From CAMEON01 sp045577755 (lineage in GTDB: Bacteria > Bacillota > Clostridia > Oscillospirales > CAG-272), in the NCBI GenBank assembly GCA_045577755.1, contig JAZNJA010000227.1:1-50634 (forward strand): DNA of 50,634 bases, read 5' to 3'. How positions within the stretch are numbered: the first letter of the stretch is position 1; the number at the start of each line of letters is the position of its first letter. Shown piece by piece: positions 1 to 8,148 of this stretch. The notes beneath the pieces were generated by a model that had not been told where the DNA came from, searched no databases, and was given only the letters and a program-made list of their open reading frames with translations. The position numbers were made by a program, and so were the translations under genes.

Positions 1-136
1 AACCGCCTTATAATTATTTAAAACCCGAAAAGTTATTGTCAAACAAAGAAATACGCCTGTAGGGGCGGCCCTGCGTGGCCGCCCGCCAGCATAGCGGTTT
101 CATTTTACTTATCGGATTTCAAACACACCGCTAAAC
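1..136. repeat. Dispersed intergenic repeat, copy 1
   Basis: This stretch is nearly identical to 8149-8297 in the same orientation. Both copies share the same left flank, a GC-rich hairpin, and the same right flank ending in CACACCGCTAAAC. Here the hairpin is an 8-bp perfect stem (63-70 with 77-84) and a 6-nt loop. Both copies end 3' of a minus-strand gene (ygjV-like here, ddl at copy 2), 6 to 19 bases past the stop codon. The left end may be cut by the window edge. It resembles REP/MITE-type elements of gut Clostridia. No coding capacity is credible. Confidence 0.85.
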
Positions 137-155
137 TGCAAGTTAGCAGCCCTTC

Positions 156-677
156 TCAGGCCTGTTTCTTTCCTCTGTAGCAGATCAGTCCAATGACCGA
201 GGAGGTAATGGCCACGACCTCGTTGATGGAGCCTCCGATGGAGGGGATGGGCATGAGAAGGTTGTAGATCAGGATCAGAGACGAGGTCAGCAGGATGCTC
301 TTACGCAGGTTCTGGGCGTTGAAATACCCCATGGCAAGCGTATTGAGGGTGATGCCCACCACAAAGAAAAGGCTGTGGTAGCCCTCCCACAAAAAGGCGC
401 TCATGACCGCCATGATCAAGGCCAGCGCGGGGGGCAGGATGCGGGCGGCGTACTTGTTCTTATCCTTGTACAGGTAGCACACGTTGCGGACGACGCACAG
501 AATGTTCAGACCCAGCGCGGTGGTACCCCCCAGCATAGCGTAAGCGACGCATGAGACCGCGGTCGCGATGGCGTTGGTCACGAAGATCTGGGTGGATGAC
601 TTCATCAAATATGTGACAAAGGTGATGATAACGGCGATCACGCTGATGACCTGCCCGATAATCTGTATGGGTTCCAT
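156..677 (-). CDS. YgjV-family inner-membrane protein
   Basis: The 173-residue product is almost entirely hydrophobic, with about five or six predicted membrane segments (roughly residues 5-25, 30-50, 52-68, 78-97, 100-118 and 128-165). The pattern of short loops, an Asn-Ala pair near residue 35 and a C-terminal Arg/Lys cluster fits the bacterial YgjV family (Imp-YgjV), whose function is unknown. The length matches the family. The start is an ATG with AAGGAGG seven bases upstream. It is transcribed alone from a consensus promoter at 712-740 whose -10 box lies between the arms of a perfect 8-bp inverted repeat, suggesting regulation. The assignment is from sequence pattern only; a small permease-like protein of another family is the alternative. 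Confidence 0.7.
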   Translation of the reverse strand: MEPIQIIGQVISVIAVIITFVTYLMKSSTQIFVTNAIATAVSCVAYAMLGGTTALGLNILCVVRNVCYLYKDKNKYAARILPPALALIMAVMSAFLWEGYHSLFFVVGITLNTLAMGYFNAQNLRKSILLTSSLILIYNLLMPIPSIGGSINEVVAITSSVIGLICYRGKKQA

Positions 678-691
678 GATGGATCCTCCTT

Positions 692-740
692 GCGGGTCGT
701 TTGATTGTCTAATTATACCATATTCGACCCGCTATTTCAA
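692..740 (-). promoter_or_regulatory. Promoter of the ygjV-like gene with flanking palindrome
   Basis: On the minus strand TTGAAA (735-740) and TATAAT (712-717) are separated by exactly 17 bases. GCGGGTCG (692-699) and its perfect complement CGACCCGC (725-732) bracket the -10 box. The arms could bind a dimeric repressor or form a hairpin in the early transcript. Confidence 0.75.
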
Positions 741-812
741 CACGAATTCAACATATTTACAAAAAGGTCATAATTTTATCCATTCTGTTCAAATTTTTTT
801 TAGGATTCCCCA

Positions 813-841
813 TTGACTTATCCGATAGAATCGTGTATAAT
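813..841 (+). promoter_or_regulatory. Promoter of the LamG surface protein
   Basis: TTGACT (813-818), a 17-base spacer and TATAAT (836-841) make a near-consensus vegetative promoter. It leaves a leader of about 115 bases before the ATG at 966, longer than at most genes here. Confidence 0.8.
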
Positions 842-965
842 ATAAGTACGCAAAAGCTCCGCGCCTTGTACGGTCCGCGCGCTCAGGGGAAATAGCCGTT
901 GACCGCCCAACGCACGGGGTCACCCCCTCGATCCCCTTAATTTTTATGAAAGGATGTAAACTCCA

Positions 966-2546
966 ATGAACTGTTTCAAGAAAGCACTTTCCGTGCTTGT
1001 TGCCATGACTCTTGTTCTGGCTTGCTTTGCTTCTCTGTGCATTTCCGTCTCCGCCGCTAAGAAGACCGATATCGTCAGAGACGATCTGGTCATCTGGTAC
1101 GACGCCTCCAACAACTCTAACGGCCTCCAGGACTACGAGACCACTACCTGGAAGGATCTGTCCGGTAACGGCAACCACATGACCGTTAAGCTGAACGAGA
1201 CCAACTACTGGACCGATAACGCATTCCACGTTGATGCCAACCCCACCTACTTCCCTGATGCCGCTGTTGAGGTGGCTAACAGCCAGGAGTACACCATCGA
1301 GATGGTTCTCGGTGAGGTCAACTTCGCCGCTACCAACTGGATCACTCTGATGAGCTCCGATAACGACGAGTTCGCTCTGTTCGTCCGCGTGCCCAACGGT
1401 ACCGATACCGACGACAACCTGGAGTACAAGTACAACGACCAGAACCAGGATCGTCCCAAGCTGGATGACGGTGCAGCTCTGCTGAACAACTCCACCATGG
1501 CCATCACCTTCACCATGGCCGAGGGTGCGGATCCCCTCTGCACCATCTACGTCAACGGCGTTGCCGTTGCTACCGGTGTTCCCCAGCACACCAACATCGC
1601 TGACACCCTGATGTGGGGCCACGACAACCCTCAGCGCGTCTGGGGCGGTGACGTCTACGGCTTCCGCTTCTACAACCGTTGCCTGACTGCCGAGGAGATC
1701 GCTGACAACGCTTCTGCCGACGAGAACAACTACCGTAAGGGTAACAAGTTCGAGCCCGAGCAGGAGTACGACGATTCCAACGAGGTCATCGGCGGTGAGG
1801 ACGGTGTCACCTACACCAACAACATCGTGACCCTGACCGAGAAGACCGACCTGATCCCCGCTATCGGTGAGTACGGCTGCGCCAACCTGCACAACCTGCA
1901 CTTCTACGGTGAGGATCACATGGGTGCCAAGCTCATTCCCACCACCAACGATGACGGTACCATCACCGGTAACCCCAAGCTCTACGTCAACTACGCTAAG
2001 TTCGTCCGCCGCGCAGGCCTTGAGAACCTGAATGCTGACGACGTCAAGTACATCGCTGTCCGCCTGAAGGTCGTCGGCGAGATCGAGGATCTTCTGATCT
2101 GGGGTCTGGCCGGTGAGGATCATTCCACTACGGATGCATCCGGCAACCTGATGGCCGACGGCTTCCCCGCCTGTAACGGTGAGACCGAGTACATGCTCTT
2201 CAACATGGAGGACATGTGGAACGGTCTGATCAACCAGTTCGCCTTCGAGATCGTGAACCCCTCTCCCGACGCAGTGGTTTACATCGAGGAGATCGCTCTG
2301 TTCCCTGATCAGGCTTCCGCTTACGCTTACGCCGGCACCGAGGTCGAGACCGAGGCTCCCACTGAGGCTCCCACCGAGGCTCCCGAGACCGAGGCTCCCG
2401 CTACTCAGGCTCCCGAGACCAATGCTCCCGCTACCGAGGCTCCCACCGAGACCGAGGCTGAGGGTGGCTGCGGTTCCGTCATCGGCTTCAGCGCAGTCGC
2501 TCTGCTGGCTGCCGCCGCTGCCGCTGTGGTTCTGAAGAAGAACTGA
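966..2546 (+). CDS. Secreted LamG/ConA-like surface protein with Cys-type C-terminal tail
   Basis: The 526-residue product has a Sec signal peptide (residues 1-31, cleaving after SVSAA). Residues about 35-255 look like a concanavalin/LamG-type beta-sandwich (WYDASNNS, WKDLSGNGNH, FRFYNRCLTAEEIA). About 270-455 form a second beta-rich module, possibly carbohydrate-binding. A Thr/Glu/Ala/Pro linker (about 458-495) leads to a tail with GCGS, a hydrophobic Ala/Val stretch and a final KKN. The same tail occurs on four other proteins in this window and probably directs surface attachment. It is a single-gene unit with a strong promoter and a strong terminator. Its codons favour GCT, GGT and CTG far more than its neighbours, which suggests very high expression. 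The ligand is unknown; no catalytic motif is visible. Confidence 0.8.
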   Translation: MNCFKKALSVLVAMTLVLACFASLCISVSAAKKTDIVRDDLVIWYDASNNSNGLQDYETTTWKDLSGNGNHMTVKLNETNYWTDNAFHVDANPTYFPDAAVEVANSQEYTIEMVLGEVNFAATNWITLMSSDNDEFALFVRVPNGTDTDDNLEYKYNDQNQDRPKLDDGAALLNNSTMAITFTMAEGADPLCTIYVNGVAVATGVPQHTNIADTLMWGHDNPQRVWGGDVYGFRFYNRCLTAEEIADNASADENNYRKGNKFEPEQEYDDSNEVIGGEDGVTYTNNIVTLTEKTDLIPAIGEYGCANLHNLHFYGEDHMGAKLIPTTNDDGTITGNPKLYVNYAKFVRRAGLENLNADDVKYIAVRLKVVGEIEDLLIWGLAGEDHSTTDASGNLMADGFPACNGETEYMLFNMEDMWNGLINQFAFEIVNPSPDAVVYIEEIALFPDQASAYAYAGTEVETEAPTEAPTEAPETEAPATQAPETNAPATEAPTETEAEGGCGSVIGFSAVALLAAAAAAVVLKKN

Positions 2547-2625
2547 TTTCGAAACCCGATATCCTTTGGATATCCCCCTGTGCCTGCGCTGCCCTCCCCT
2601 GAGCAGCGTACGGCACGCCCTACTT

Positions 2626-2682
2626 AAAAGGACTTGTACCTTCGGATATATCATAATCCGTCGTGTACAAGTCCCCTTTTTT
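2626..2682 (+). terminator. Terminator after the LamG surface protein
   Basis: GGACTTGTAC (2630-2639) pairs with GTACAAGTCC (2665-2674). A second inner stem lies in the loop (CGGAT/ATCCG), and a run of six T follows at 2677. Confidence 0.85.
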
Positions 2683-2769
2683 GGAGTTTGCTCACATGCC
2701 CCCCCTTCACGGGTCCTTCCTTTCCCTCCCCCTTTTGTTCATTCTTTTTCATATACAGGAGGCATTCCC

Positions 2770-3567
2770 ATGTCCTACACCTACAAGCACGTCATACTCG
2801 TCGGCATTGACGGCGCGGGTAATTTCTACCGCCGCGCCAAGGCCCCCACCATCCGCCGCCTCATGGAGGAGGGCGCGGGCACCGATACCTGCCTGACCTC
2901 CATCCCCACCATCTCCGCCGAGTGCTGGGGCTCTATGCTCCTGGGTGTTCTTCCCGACGTTCACGGGCTGAACAATACCCTCATTTCCACCACCCCCTAT
3001 ACCAACACCGACATCCCCTCGGTCTTCACTCTCATACGCAGAGCCCATCCCGACGCGGCTCTGGCCTCCTTCTGTAACTGGAATCCCATCAACTACGGCA
3101 TCGTAGATGATCCCGCCACCCATCAGGACACGGGTCACGACGAGCCTCTCACTGAGCGCATCTGCGCCTGTATCCGCGAGGAGAAACCCGAGTTCCTCTT
3201 CGTCCAGTTTGATTCGGTGGATCATGCCGGCCACGCCTTCGGCTACGGCTCCGAGAAGCACCTGGAGCAGATCGATATCTGCGACGAGCTGACCGCCAAG
3301 ATCTACGAGGCCGCCAAGGACGCGGGGATCCTGGAGGATACCCTCTTCATCGTCACCGCCGACCACGGTGGCTTCGACCACGGTCACGGCGGCACCACCG
3401 ACGAGGAGAAGCTGGTCTTCTTCTCCGCTGTCGGTAAGACCGTGATCAAGGGTGCCAAGATCTCCATGGAGGTCAAGGACATTCCCGCGATCATCACCCA
3501 CGCTCTGGGTGTTCCCGGCGGCGATACCTGGCAGGCAGTCCTGCCCGAGGGTCTGTTTGCCGAATAG
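2770..3567 (+). CDS. Type I phosphodiesterase of the alkaline phosphatase superfamily (paralog 1)
   Basis: The 265-residue protein carries the metal-binding pattern of the nucleotide pyrophosphatase/phosphodiesterase group: GIDGAGN (Asp14), the nucleophile loop at residues 45-67, DHAGH (Asp151, His155) and TADHGG (Asp198, His199). Aligned to the family motif P-T-x-T-x-P, the nucleophile position is Ser49 rather than the usual Thr. No signal peptide is present, so it should act in the cytoplasm, hydrolysing a phosphodiester or phosphomonoester not identifiable from sequence. The start is the ATG at 2770, preceded by AGGAGG at 2758-2763; an upstream in-frame extension to 2566 crosses the previous terminator and is rejected. 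The next gene is a close paralog, probably co-transcribed. Confidence 0.85.
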   Translation: MSYTYKHVILVGIDGAGNFYRRAKAPTIRRLMEEGAGTDTCLTSIPTISAECWGSMLLGVLPDVHGLNNTLISTTPYTNTDIPSVFTLIRRAHPDAALASFCNWNPINYGIVDDPATHQDTGHDEPLTERICACIREEKPEFLFVQFDSVDHAGHAFGYGSEKHLEQIDICDELTAKIYEAAKDAGILEDTLFIVTADHGGFDHGHGGTTDEEKLVFFSAVGKTVIKGAKISMEVKDIPAIITHALGVPGGDTWQAVLPEGLFAE

Positions 3568-3627
3568 GCGGACCATTTGCATTTGCATATCGGCCCTCAA
3601 GGCTGTATATAGAACAGGAGTATGATC

Positions 3628-4428
3628 ATGTATACCTACAAGCACGTTATCCTCGTCGGCATCGACGGCGCGGGCAATTTCTACCGCAACACCACTGCGC
3701 CCACCATCCGCCGCGTCATGGCCGCGGGGGCGGGCACCGATATGTGCCTCACCGCCGTTCCCACCGACTCCGCCCAGTGCTGGGGCTCCATGCTCATGGG
3801 CGTCACCTGTAAGATCCACGGTCTGCACAACGACAAGCTCTCGGCCGCCCCCTCCACCCTGGCCACCGAGGAGCATCCCACCATCTACCGCATGATCCGC
3901 CGCGCCATCCCCGACGCCCGCATGGGCTGCTTCTCCAACTGGAGACCCATCATCACGGGCCTTTTGGACGACGAGCAGACCGTCACCGCCACCTGCGACG
4001 ACGGCCCTCTGTGCGACCGGATCTGCGAGTACGTCAAGGCCGAGAAGCCCAACTTCCTGTTCATCCAGTTCGACTCGGTGGACGGCGCGGGCCACGCCCA
4101 CGGCTACGGCTCTGAGAACCATCTGAACCAGATCAATATCTGCGACGGCTATGCCGACCGCATCTACAACGCCTGTGCCGAGGCGGGCATCCTGGAGGAT
4201 ACCCTCTTCATGATCACCGCCGATCACGGCGGCTATGGCCGCGGCCACGGCTCGGACACCGACGAGGAGAAGTGGGTCTTCGTAGCCATGGAGGGCAAGA
4301 CCGTCAGCAAGGGTCGGATCTCCTTCATGCAGGTCAAGGACTTCCCCGCCATCATAGCACACGCCCTGGGCATCCCTGCCGATCCCAACTGGATGTCCCA
4401 TATTCCCGAGGGGCTGTTCACCGAGTAA
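3628..4428 (+). CDS. Type I phosphodiesterase of the alkaline phosphatase superfamily (paralog 2)
   Basis: This 266-residue protein aligns end to end with the previous gene: same N-terminus (YTYKHVILVGIDGAGNFYR), same Ser at the nucleophile position (PTDSAQCWGS), same DGAGH and TADHGG metal ligands. Two ATGs are six bases apart. The one at 3628 is chosen because AGGAG (3616-3620) is then seven bases away and the N-terminus matches the paralog; 3622 would be too close. The intergenic gap is 60 bases, so the pair probably forms an operon ending at the hairpin at 4452-4497. Two diverged copies suggest either a heteromer or two related substrates. The surface-glycan locus makes phosphorylated sugars a possible target, but that is a guess. 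Confidence 0.85.
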   Translation: MYTYKHVILVGIDGAGNFYRNTTAPTIRRVMAAGAGTDMCLTAVPTDSAQCWGSMLMGVTCKIHGLHNDKLSAAPSTLATEEHPTIYRMIRRAIPDARMGCFSNWRPIITGLLDDEQTVTATCDDGPLCDRICEYVKAEKPNFLFIQFDSVDGAGHAHGYGSENHLNQINICDGYADRIYNACAEAGILEDTLFMITADHGGYGRGHGSDTDEEKWVFVAMEGKTVSKGRISFMQVKDFPAIIAHALGIPADPNWMSHIPEGLFTE

Positions 4429-4451
4429 TACGGCACTGCCCCAAACGAAAT

Positions 4452-4497
4452 ACCCCTTTGGAAGACCGGTACGGCTCTCCAAAGGGGTTATCTTTTT
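4452..4497 (+). terminator. Terminator between the phosphodiesterase pair and the araC-type gene
   Basis: An 11-bp stem (4452-4462 with 4478-4488) is followed by TTATCTTTTT on the plus strand. It sits between convergent genes and may also slow readthrough from the minus side. Confidence 0.8.
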
Positions 4498-4499
4498 GC

Positions 4500-5318
4500 T
4501 TACACAGATTCCGTCTCCCCCTTACGGGCGGTGCGGAGGGTGTCTCGATATTGGGTCGGGCTTGTGCCCGTAAGCCGCTTGAAGCTCCTGTTAAAGCTGC
4601 TCAGAGAGGTATAGCCGCATTTGAGAGAAATGCTCAGAATACTCTCCCCGGTGTTACGGAGCAGATAACAGGCCCGGTTCATTTTTACGTTGCGGACGTA
4701 GGTGTTGTAGGATAGCCCCACGTTTGCGCTGAAAAAGCGGGACAGATAGGAGGGCGTATACTTCAAGGCCTCCGCCAGGCTTTCCAGGGTACAGGGCTTG
4801 TCGGTGTTGATCTCCACAAAGCGGAATATACTGCGCAGAAGGGCGGTATCCCCGCCGTAGGTATCCTCGGCGGTCATGTCCAGCTGACGGCAGAAGAGCC
4901 CGGCTATGAGATAGAGGGTCCCCTTGACCGTGGCGGTATCCGAGTCCTCCCGCAGAGAAAGGAGCAACTCCCGATACAGGGGGGGAACGTCACGAATGAT
5001 GGGACTTACGAGCCTGTAGGTGATCAGCATATCCGTCACCGCCGCGATCAGCTCGGGGACGAATATGCAGAGGATATGTCGGCTTTCTACGGGAGTCTCA
5101 AAGCTATGGACACGGTTGGGCTTGATGAGGATCATATCCCCCGCCCTCAGTGAATGCTCCTCCTTCTCGATCCGCACCTTCATTTCTCCCTCCAGGAGCA
5201 GGACCGCCTCGTAGCATCGGTGCATATGTAAGGGGAAGGAAAAATCGCGGTTGCGCTCTACCGTGAAGTAATCGGCACCGACTCCGTGCTTGATCTCATA
5301 GAATACCGTGCTGTTCAC
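4500..5318 (-). CDS. AraC-family transcriptional regulator of the xylan operon
   Basis: The 272-residue protein has an N-terminal cupin-like sensing domain (about residues 15-105, containing FPLHMHRCYEAVLLLEGEM and a GDMILIKPNRVHSFE segment) and a C-terminal pair of helix-turn-helix motifs (about 170-265: ESLAEALKYTPSYLSRFF and SILSISLKCGYTSLSSFNRSFK), the AraC/XylS signature. I choose the GTG at 5316-5318, which overlaps the xylulokinase stop as GTGA. This implies translational coupling; the longer ATG form would begin inside the kinase. Being the last gene of a GH43-xylulokinase operon, it probably senses a pentose or xylo-oligosaccharide and activates this unit. The ligand is inferred from context only. 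Confidence 0.85.
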   Translation of the reverse strand: MNSTVFYEIKHGVGADYFTVERNRDFSFPLHMHRCYEAVLLLEGEMKVRIEKEEHSLRAGDMILIKPNRVHSFETPVESRHILCIFVPELIAAVTDMLITYRLVSPIIRDVPPLYRELLLSLREDSDTATVKGTLYLIAGLFCRQLDMTAEDTYGGDTALLRSIFRFVEINTDKPCTLESLAEALKYTPSYLSRFFSANVGLSYNTYVRNVKMNRACYLLRNTGESILSISLKCGYTSLSSFNRSFKRLTGTSPTQYRDTLRTARKGETESV

Positions 5319-6733
5319 AGTCGGATATTCTTCAGCGCGGGATAGAGCTGACGGTAGACCTCGTAGCCTCTGTCGTAGGTCTCCTTCAGGGCGGGATCGC
5401 ATTTGACGGCCAGGGCCTTCTTCACGGTGGCATCGGCGGCCTCGTAGATCGTGGCGTACTCACCGCAGGCAGTCATAGCCAACAGCGCGCCGCCGAAGGA
5501 GGGGCCTTGCTCGGTCTCGGTGAGGTAGATATCCGCGCCGAGGATGTTCGCGAGGGCCGTCTGCCAGACCTTGCTGACCGCGCCGCCGCCGCAGAGAACG
5601 GCCTTGTCGATCTTGACGCCGCCCGCCTCCACGCAGTCGCGAAGAGCATAGGCCACGCCCTCCAGGACGGCCAGATCCATGTCCTCGCGGGTGGTGGTAG
5701 CCGACAGACCGATGAAGGCACCGCGGGCGTTTACGTCATTGTGGGGGCAACGCTCGCCCGTCAGGTAGGGCAGGAAGTAGACACCCGTCTTGCCGTAGTG
5801 AGGCTCGGCGGGATCGTCGTAATTGGTGTCCAGAATATCGCGGATCCACCACTTGTTGCAGGAGGCGGCGGAGAGGATACAGCCCATGAGGTGGAACTTG
5901 CCGTTGGAGTGGGCGAAGTTGTGGAGGGCGGTGCCGCAGGCGGTGTTGAACTCGTCACAGGGCAGGAATATGGTGCCGCTGGTACCGAGAGAGATACTGC
6001 AATCCCCGTCGTGGAGGGTGTTGGTGCCCACAGCCGCGCCCGCGTTGTCTCCCGCGCCCGCGCAGAGGATGGCGTTGGGAAGCCCATACTCGGCCTTGAG
6101 CTTGCCGGTAGCCTCATAGCTCTCAAAAAGGGTGGGGAGCATATCCACGGTGATGCCGCAGATCTCGCACATCTCCGGGGACCAGCACTTGTTTCGCACG
6201 TCCAGCAGAAGCATACCCGCCGCGTCGGAGTATTCCGAGGAAAAGACACCCGTCAGCTTGTAGGCGAGGTAGTCCTTGGGGAGGCAGATCCTTTTGGCTC
6301 TCGCAAAGTTCTCGGGCTCGTTCTCCTTGACCCAGAGGATCTTGGGGGCGGTGAAGCCCGGGAAAGCGATATTGCCCGTAAGGGCGGGGAGGGTACCGAG
6401 GCTGTTGAGATAGGCGGTCTGGGGGGCGCTCCGTCCGTCGTTCCAAAGGATGGCGGGGCGGATGACCTCGTCGTGCTCGTCCAGCATGACCAGACCGTGC
6501 ATCTGGCCCGCGATGCCCACGCCCTTGACCGATTCTTCCCTGCCCTCGGACAGGACTTGAAGGATCTCAACGGCGGCCTTGTACCAGTCGGCGGGGTCCT
6601 GCTCGCTCCAATTGGTGTAGGGAGTGGAAACAGGATAGCTAACGCTGTGCTCGGCGAGGACGGTGCCCTTGCGGTTCAGAAGGATACCCTTACAGGAGGA
6701 GGTACCCAGATCAATACCGATATAGTAGTTCAT
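5315..6733 (-). CDS. xylB: Xylulokinase (FGGY carbohydrate kinase)
   Basis: The 472-residue protein phosphorylates D-xylulose with ATP to xylulose 5-phosphate, feeding the pentose phosphate pathway in the cytoplasm. The N-terminal domain starts with the phosphate-binding motif GIDLGTSSCKG (residues 6-16). It contains GQMHGLV (76-82) and ILWNDGRS (95-102), which are typical of xylulokinases rather than glycerol or gluconate kinases. GDNAGAAVG (about 230) carries the expected catalytic Asp, and GTSGTIF and LCGGGAVSKVWQ belong to the C-terminal FGGY domain. The length fits the family. It lies 13 bases after the GH43 gene and overlaps the regulator by four bases, so the three form one operon. Substrate assignment rests on these motifs and the GH43 neighbour; another FGGY pentulose is less likely. 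Confidence 0.88.
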   Translation of the reverse strand: MNYYIGIDLGTSSCKGILLNRKGTVLAEHSVSYPVSTPYTNWSEQDPADWYKAAVEILQVLSEGREESVKGVGIAGQMHGLVMLDEHDEVIRPAILWNDGRSAPQTAYLNSLGTLPALTGNIAFPGFTAPKILWVKENEPENFARAKRICLPKDYLAYKLTGVFSSEYSDAAGMLLLDVRNKCWSPEMCEICGITVDMLPTLFESYEATGKLKAEYGLPNAILCAGAGDNAGAAVGTNTLHDGDCSISLGTSGTIFLPCDEFNTACGTALHNFAHSNGKFHLMGCILSAASCNKWWIRDILDTNYDDPAEPHYGKTGVYFLPYLTGERCPHNDVNARGAFIGLSATTTREDMDLAVLEGVAYALRDCVEAGGVKIDKAVLCGGGAVSKVWQTALANILGADIYLTETEQGPSFGGALLAMTACGEYATIYEAADATVKKALAVKCDPALKETYDRGYEVYRQLYPALKNIRL

Positions 6734-6746
6734 GGCTTCTTCCCTT

Positions 6747-8018
6747 TCAATGAAAGCTCAGCGCGTCCGCGCAGATGTGGGCGGTATCGTCGCTGCAGTA
6801 GAATTTCCAGGTAACGGTATGGCGGCCGTACAGAGCGGGGATCTCGGCGGCGGTCTCGGCGTAGCCCTCGGCGGGAGCGATCGCCGTCTCAGAGTAATAG
6901 CTGCCGTCGATATACAGCTCCACCCGCAGAGGGGTAGCTGTATTCATCCGCAGGCTCATATGAGTCTCTCCGCTGAACTCCACATAGCGGAACAGGGCGG
7001 TGTCCCCGTTTCGGATCTCGGAGAGCACCAGATTCTCGTCAGACGCCGCATCCCCCGCGATGCGGACGTGACCGCTCAGCTCGCAGGCCAGGTTGGCGGG
7101 AATATGGGCGGAGGCGGGGATGGAGCCCCCCACACCCGAGGAGGTCTGCTTGACCTCGGAGATGGAGCCGTCCTCATTGAAGTGGATGGGCTCTATGCAG
7201 GCATGGCGGGAATTGACGGTACCGTGGGTGGAGCGGTGGTAGAAAACGTACCACTGTCCGCCAAAGCATTCCAAGGAGCCGTGATTATTCCAGCTGGCGG
7301 GATCGCACCCGAAATTGTCGATGACGACGCCGCCGTATTTGAAGCCGTGGGTGGGGTGATCCGACACGGCGTAGCCCAGACAGGTGGGACGTCCCTCGCC
7401 GCTGACGGGATCTCTGTGACGGTGGGTGTCGGCGAAGAGGAAGTAGTACTTACCGTTGACCTTTTTCACCGAGCTTCCCTCATGGAATTCATGCTCGGGG
7501 ATGGTCAGAGATTCTTCCACCGAATCCGGGTCAATCTCCACCATGTTGTCCTTCAGCTTGGCGATCTTGCCCCAGGTCAGCTGGCCCCAGTAGATGTAGG
7601 CCTGGCCGTCGTCATCGACGAAGACCGAGGGGTCGATGCCCCAGATGCCCTTGATCTGTCCTACGTCGGTGAAAGGGCCTATGGGGGACCGGGATTTAGC
7701 GACTCCGCACCGTCCGTCGGGCACGCAGTAGTAGAGGTAGTACCAGCCGTCGCGGTAAGCGCAGTCGGGGGCGTACAGGGCATCGCAGTCCTTTGCCCAG
7801 GTAGAATCCGCCAGGGAGAAGACCTGGCCGTGATCGGTCCAATGGATCAGATCCTCCGAGGAATAAACGTGGTGGACGTCGCTGCAGTAGGTCTCCACAC
7901 CTTGACGGTCAAAGGAGCCGTACAGGTAGAGCCGACCGTCTCCCCAGGCGTGCGCTTCCACGTCGGGGATGAAGATATGACTGTCCAGTATGGGGTTGTG
8001 GGGGTAATCAAGGCTCAT
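6747..8018 (-). CDS. Glycoside hydrolase family 43 (beta-xylosidase/alpha-arabinofuranosidase type) with C-terminal CBM-like domain
   Basis: The 423-residue protein has the five-bladed propeller pattern of GH43: HIFIPDVEAHAW near the start (Asp19), WGIDPSVFVDDDG around 130 (pKa-modulating Asp) and HEFHEGSSVKKVNGKYY around 190 (candidate acid Glu). Residues about 300-423 form a beta-rich module like the family 6 carbohydrate-binding domains common on these enzymes. No signal peptide is visible, so it should act inside the cell on imported xylo- or arabino-xylo-oligosaccharides. The start is the ATG at 8016-8018 with AAGGAG nine bases upstream; a longer reading to 8069 has no such site. It is the first gene of the operon with xylB and the AraC regulator. 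The exact specificity cannot be told from sequence. Confidence 0.85.
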   Translation of the reverse strand: MSLDYPHNPILDSHIFIPDVEAHAWGDGRLYLYGSFDRQGVETYCSDVHHVYSSEDLIHWTDHGQVFSLADSTWAKDCDALYAPDCAYRDGWYYLYYCVPDGRCGVAKSRSPIGPFTDVGQIKGIWGIDPSVFVDDDGQAYIYWGQLTWGKIAKLKDNMVEIDPDSVEESLTIPEHEFHEGSSVKKVNGKYYFLFADTHRHRDPVSGEGRPTCLGYAVSDHPTHGFKYGGVVIDNFGCDPASWNNHGSLECFGGQWYVFYHRSTHGTVNSRHACIEPIHFNEDGSISEVKQTSSGVGGSIPASAHIPANLACELSGHVRIAGDAASDENLVLSEIRNGDTALFRYVEFSGETHMSLRMNTATPLRVELYIDGSYYSETAIAPAEGYAETAAEIPALYGRHTVTWKFYCSDDTAHICADALSFH

Positions 8019-8120
8019 AGCACAGGTCTCCTTAGGGGAATAGATTCTATAGGCGTTGTGATCGTTCAAATTTGGGTTTGTCGAAATGTTTGACGGATGG
8101 GAAATGCATTTTTGGGGTAA

Positions 8121-8148
8121 CGGGCGACCACATAGGGTCGCCCCTACA
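8121..8148. repeat. Short hairpin module abutting repeat copy 2
   Basis: The 28-base GC-rich hairpin (GGGCGACC, loop, GGTCGCCC) is the inverted-orientation equivalent of the hairpin inside the dispersed repeat and directly abuts copy 2. It looks like a REP-type unit. Confidence 0.6.

Noticed and set aside
789..2654. Minus-strand frame of 621 codons
   Set aside because: Antisense to the LamG protein gene, which has promoter, ribosome binding site, signal peptide and terminator on the plus strand.
2566..2769. N-terminal extension of the first phosphodiesterase
   Set aside because: The 68 extra residues cross the upstream terminator and have no homology to the paralog; AGGAGG marks the ATG at 2770.
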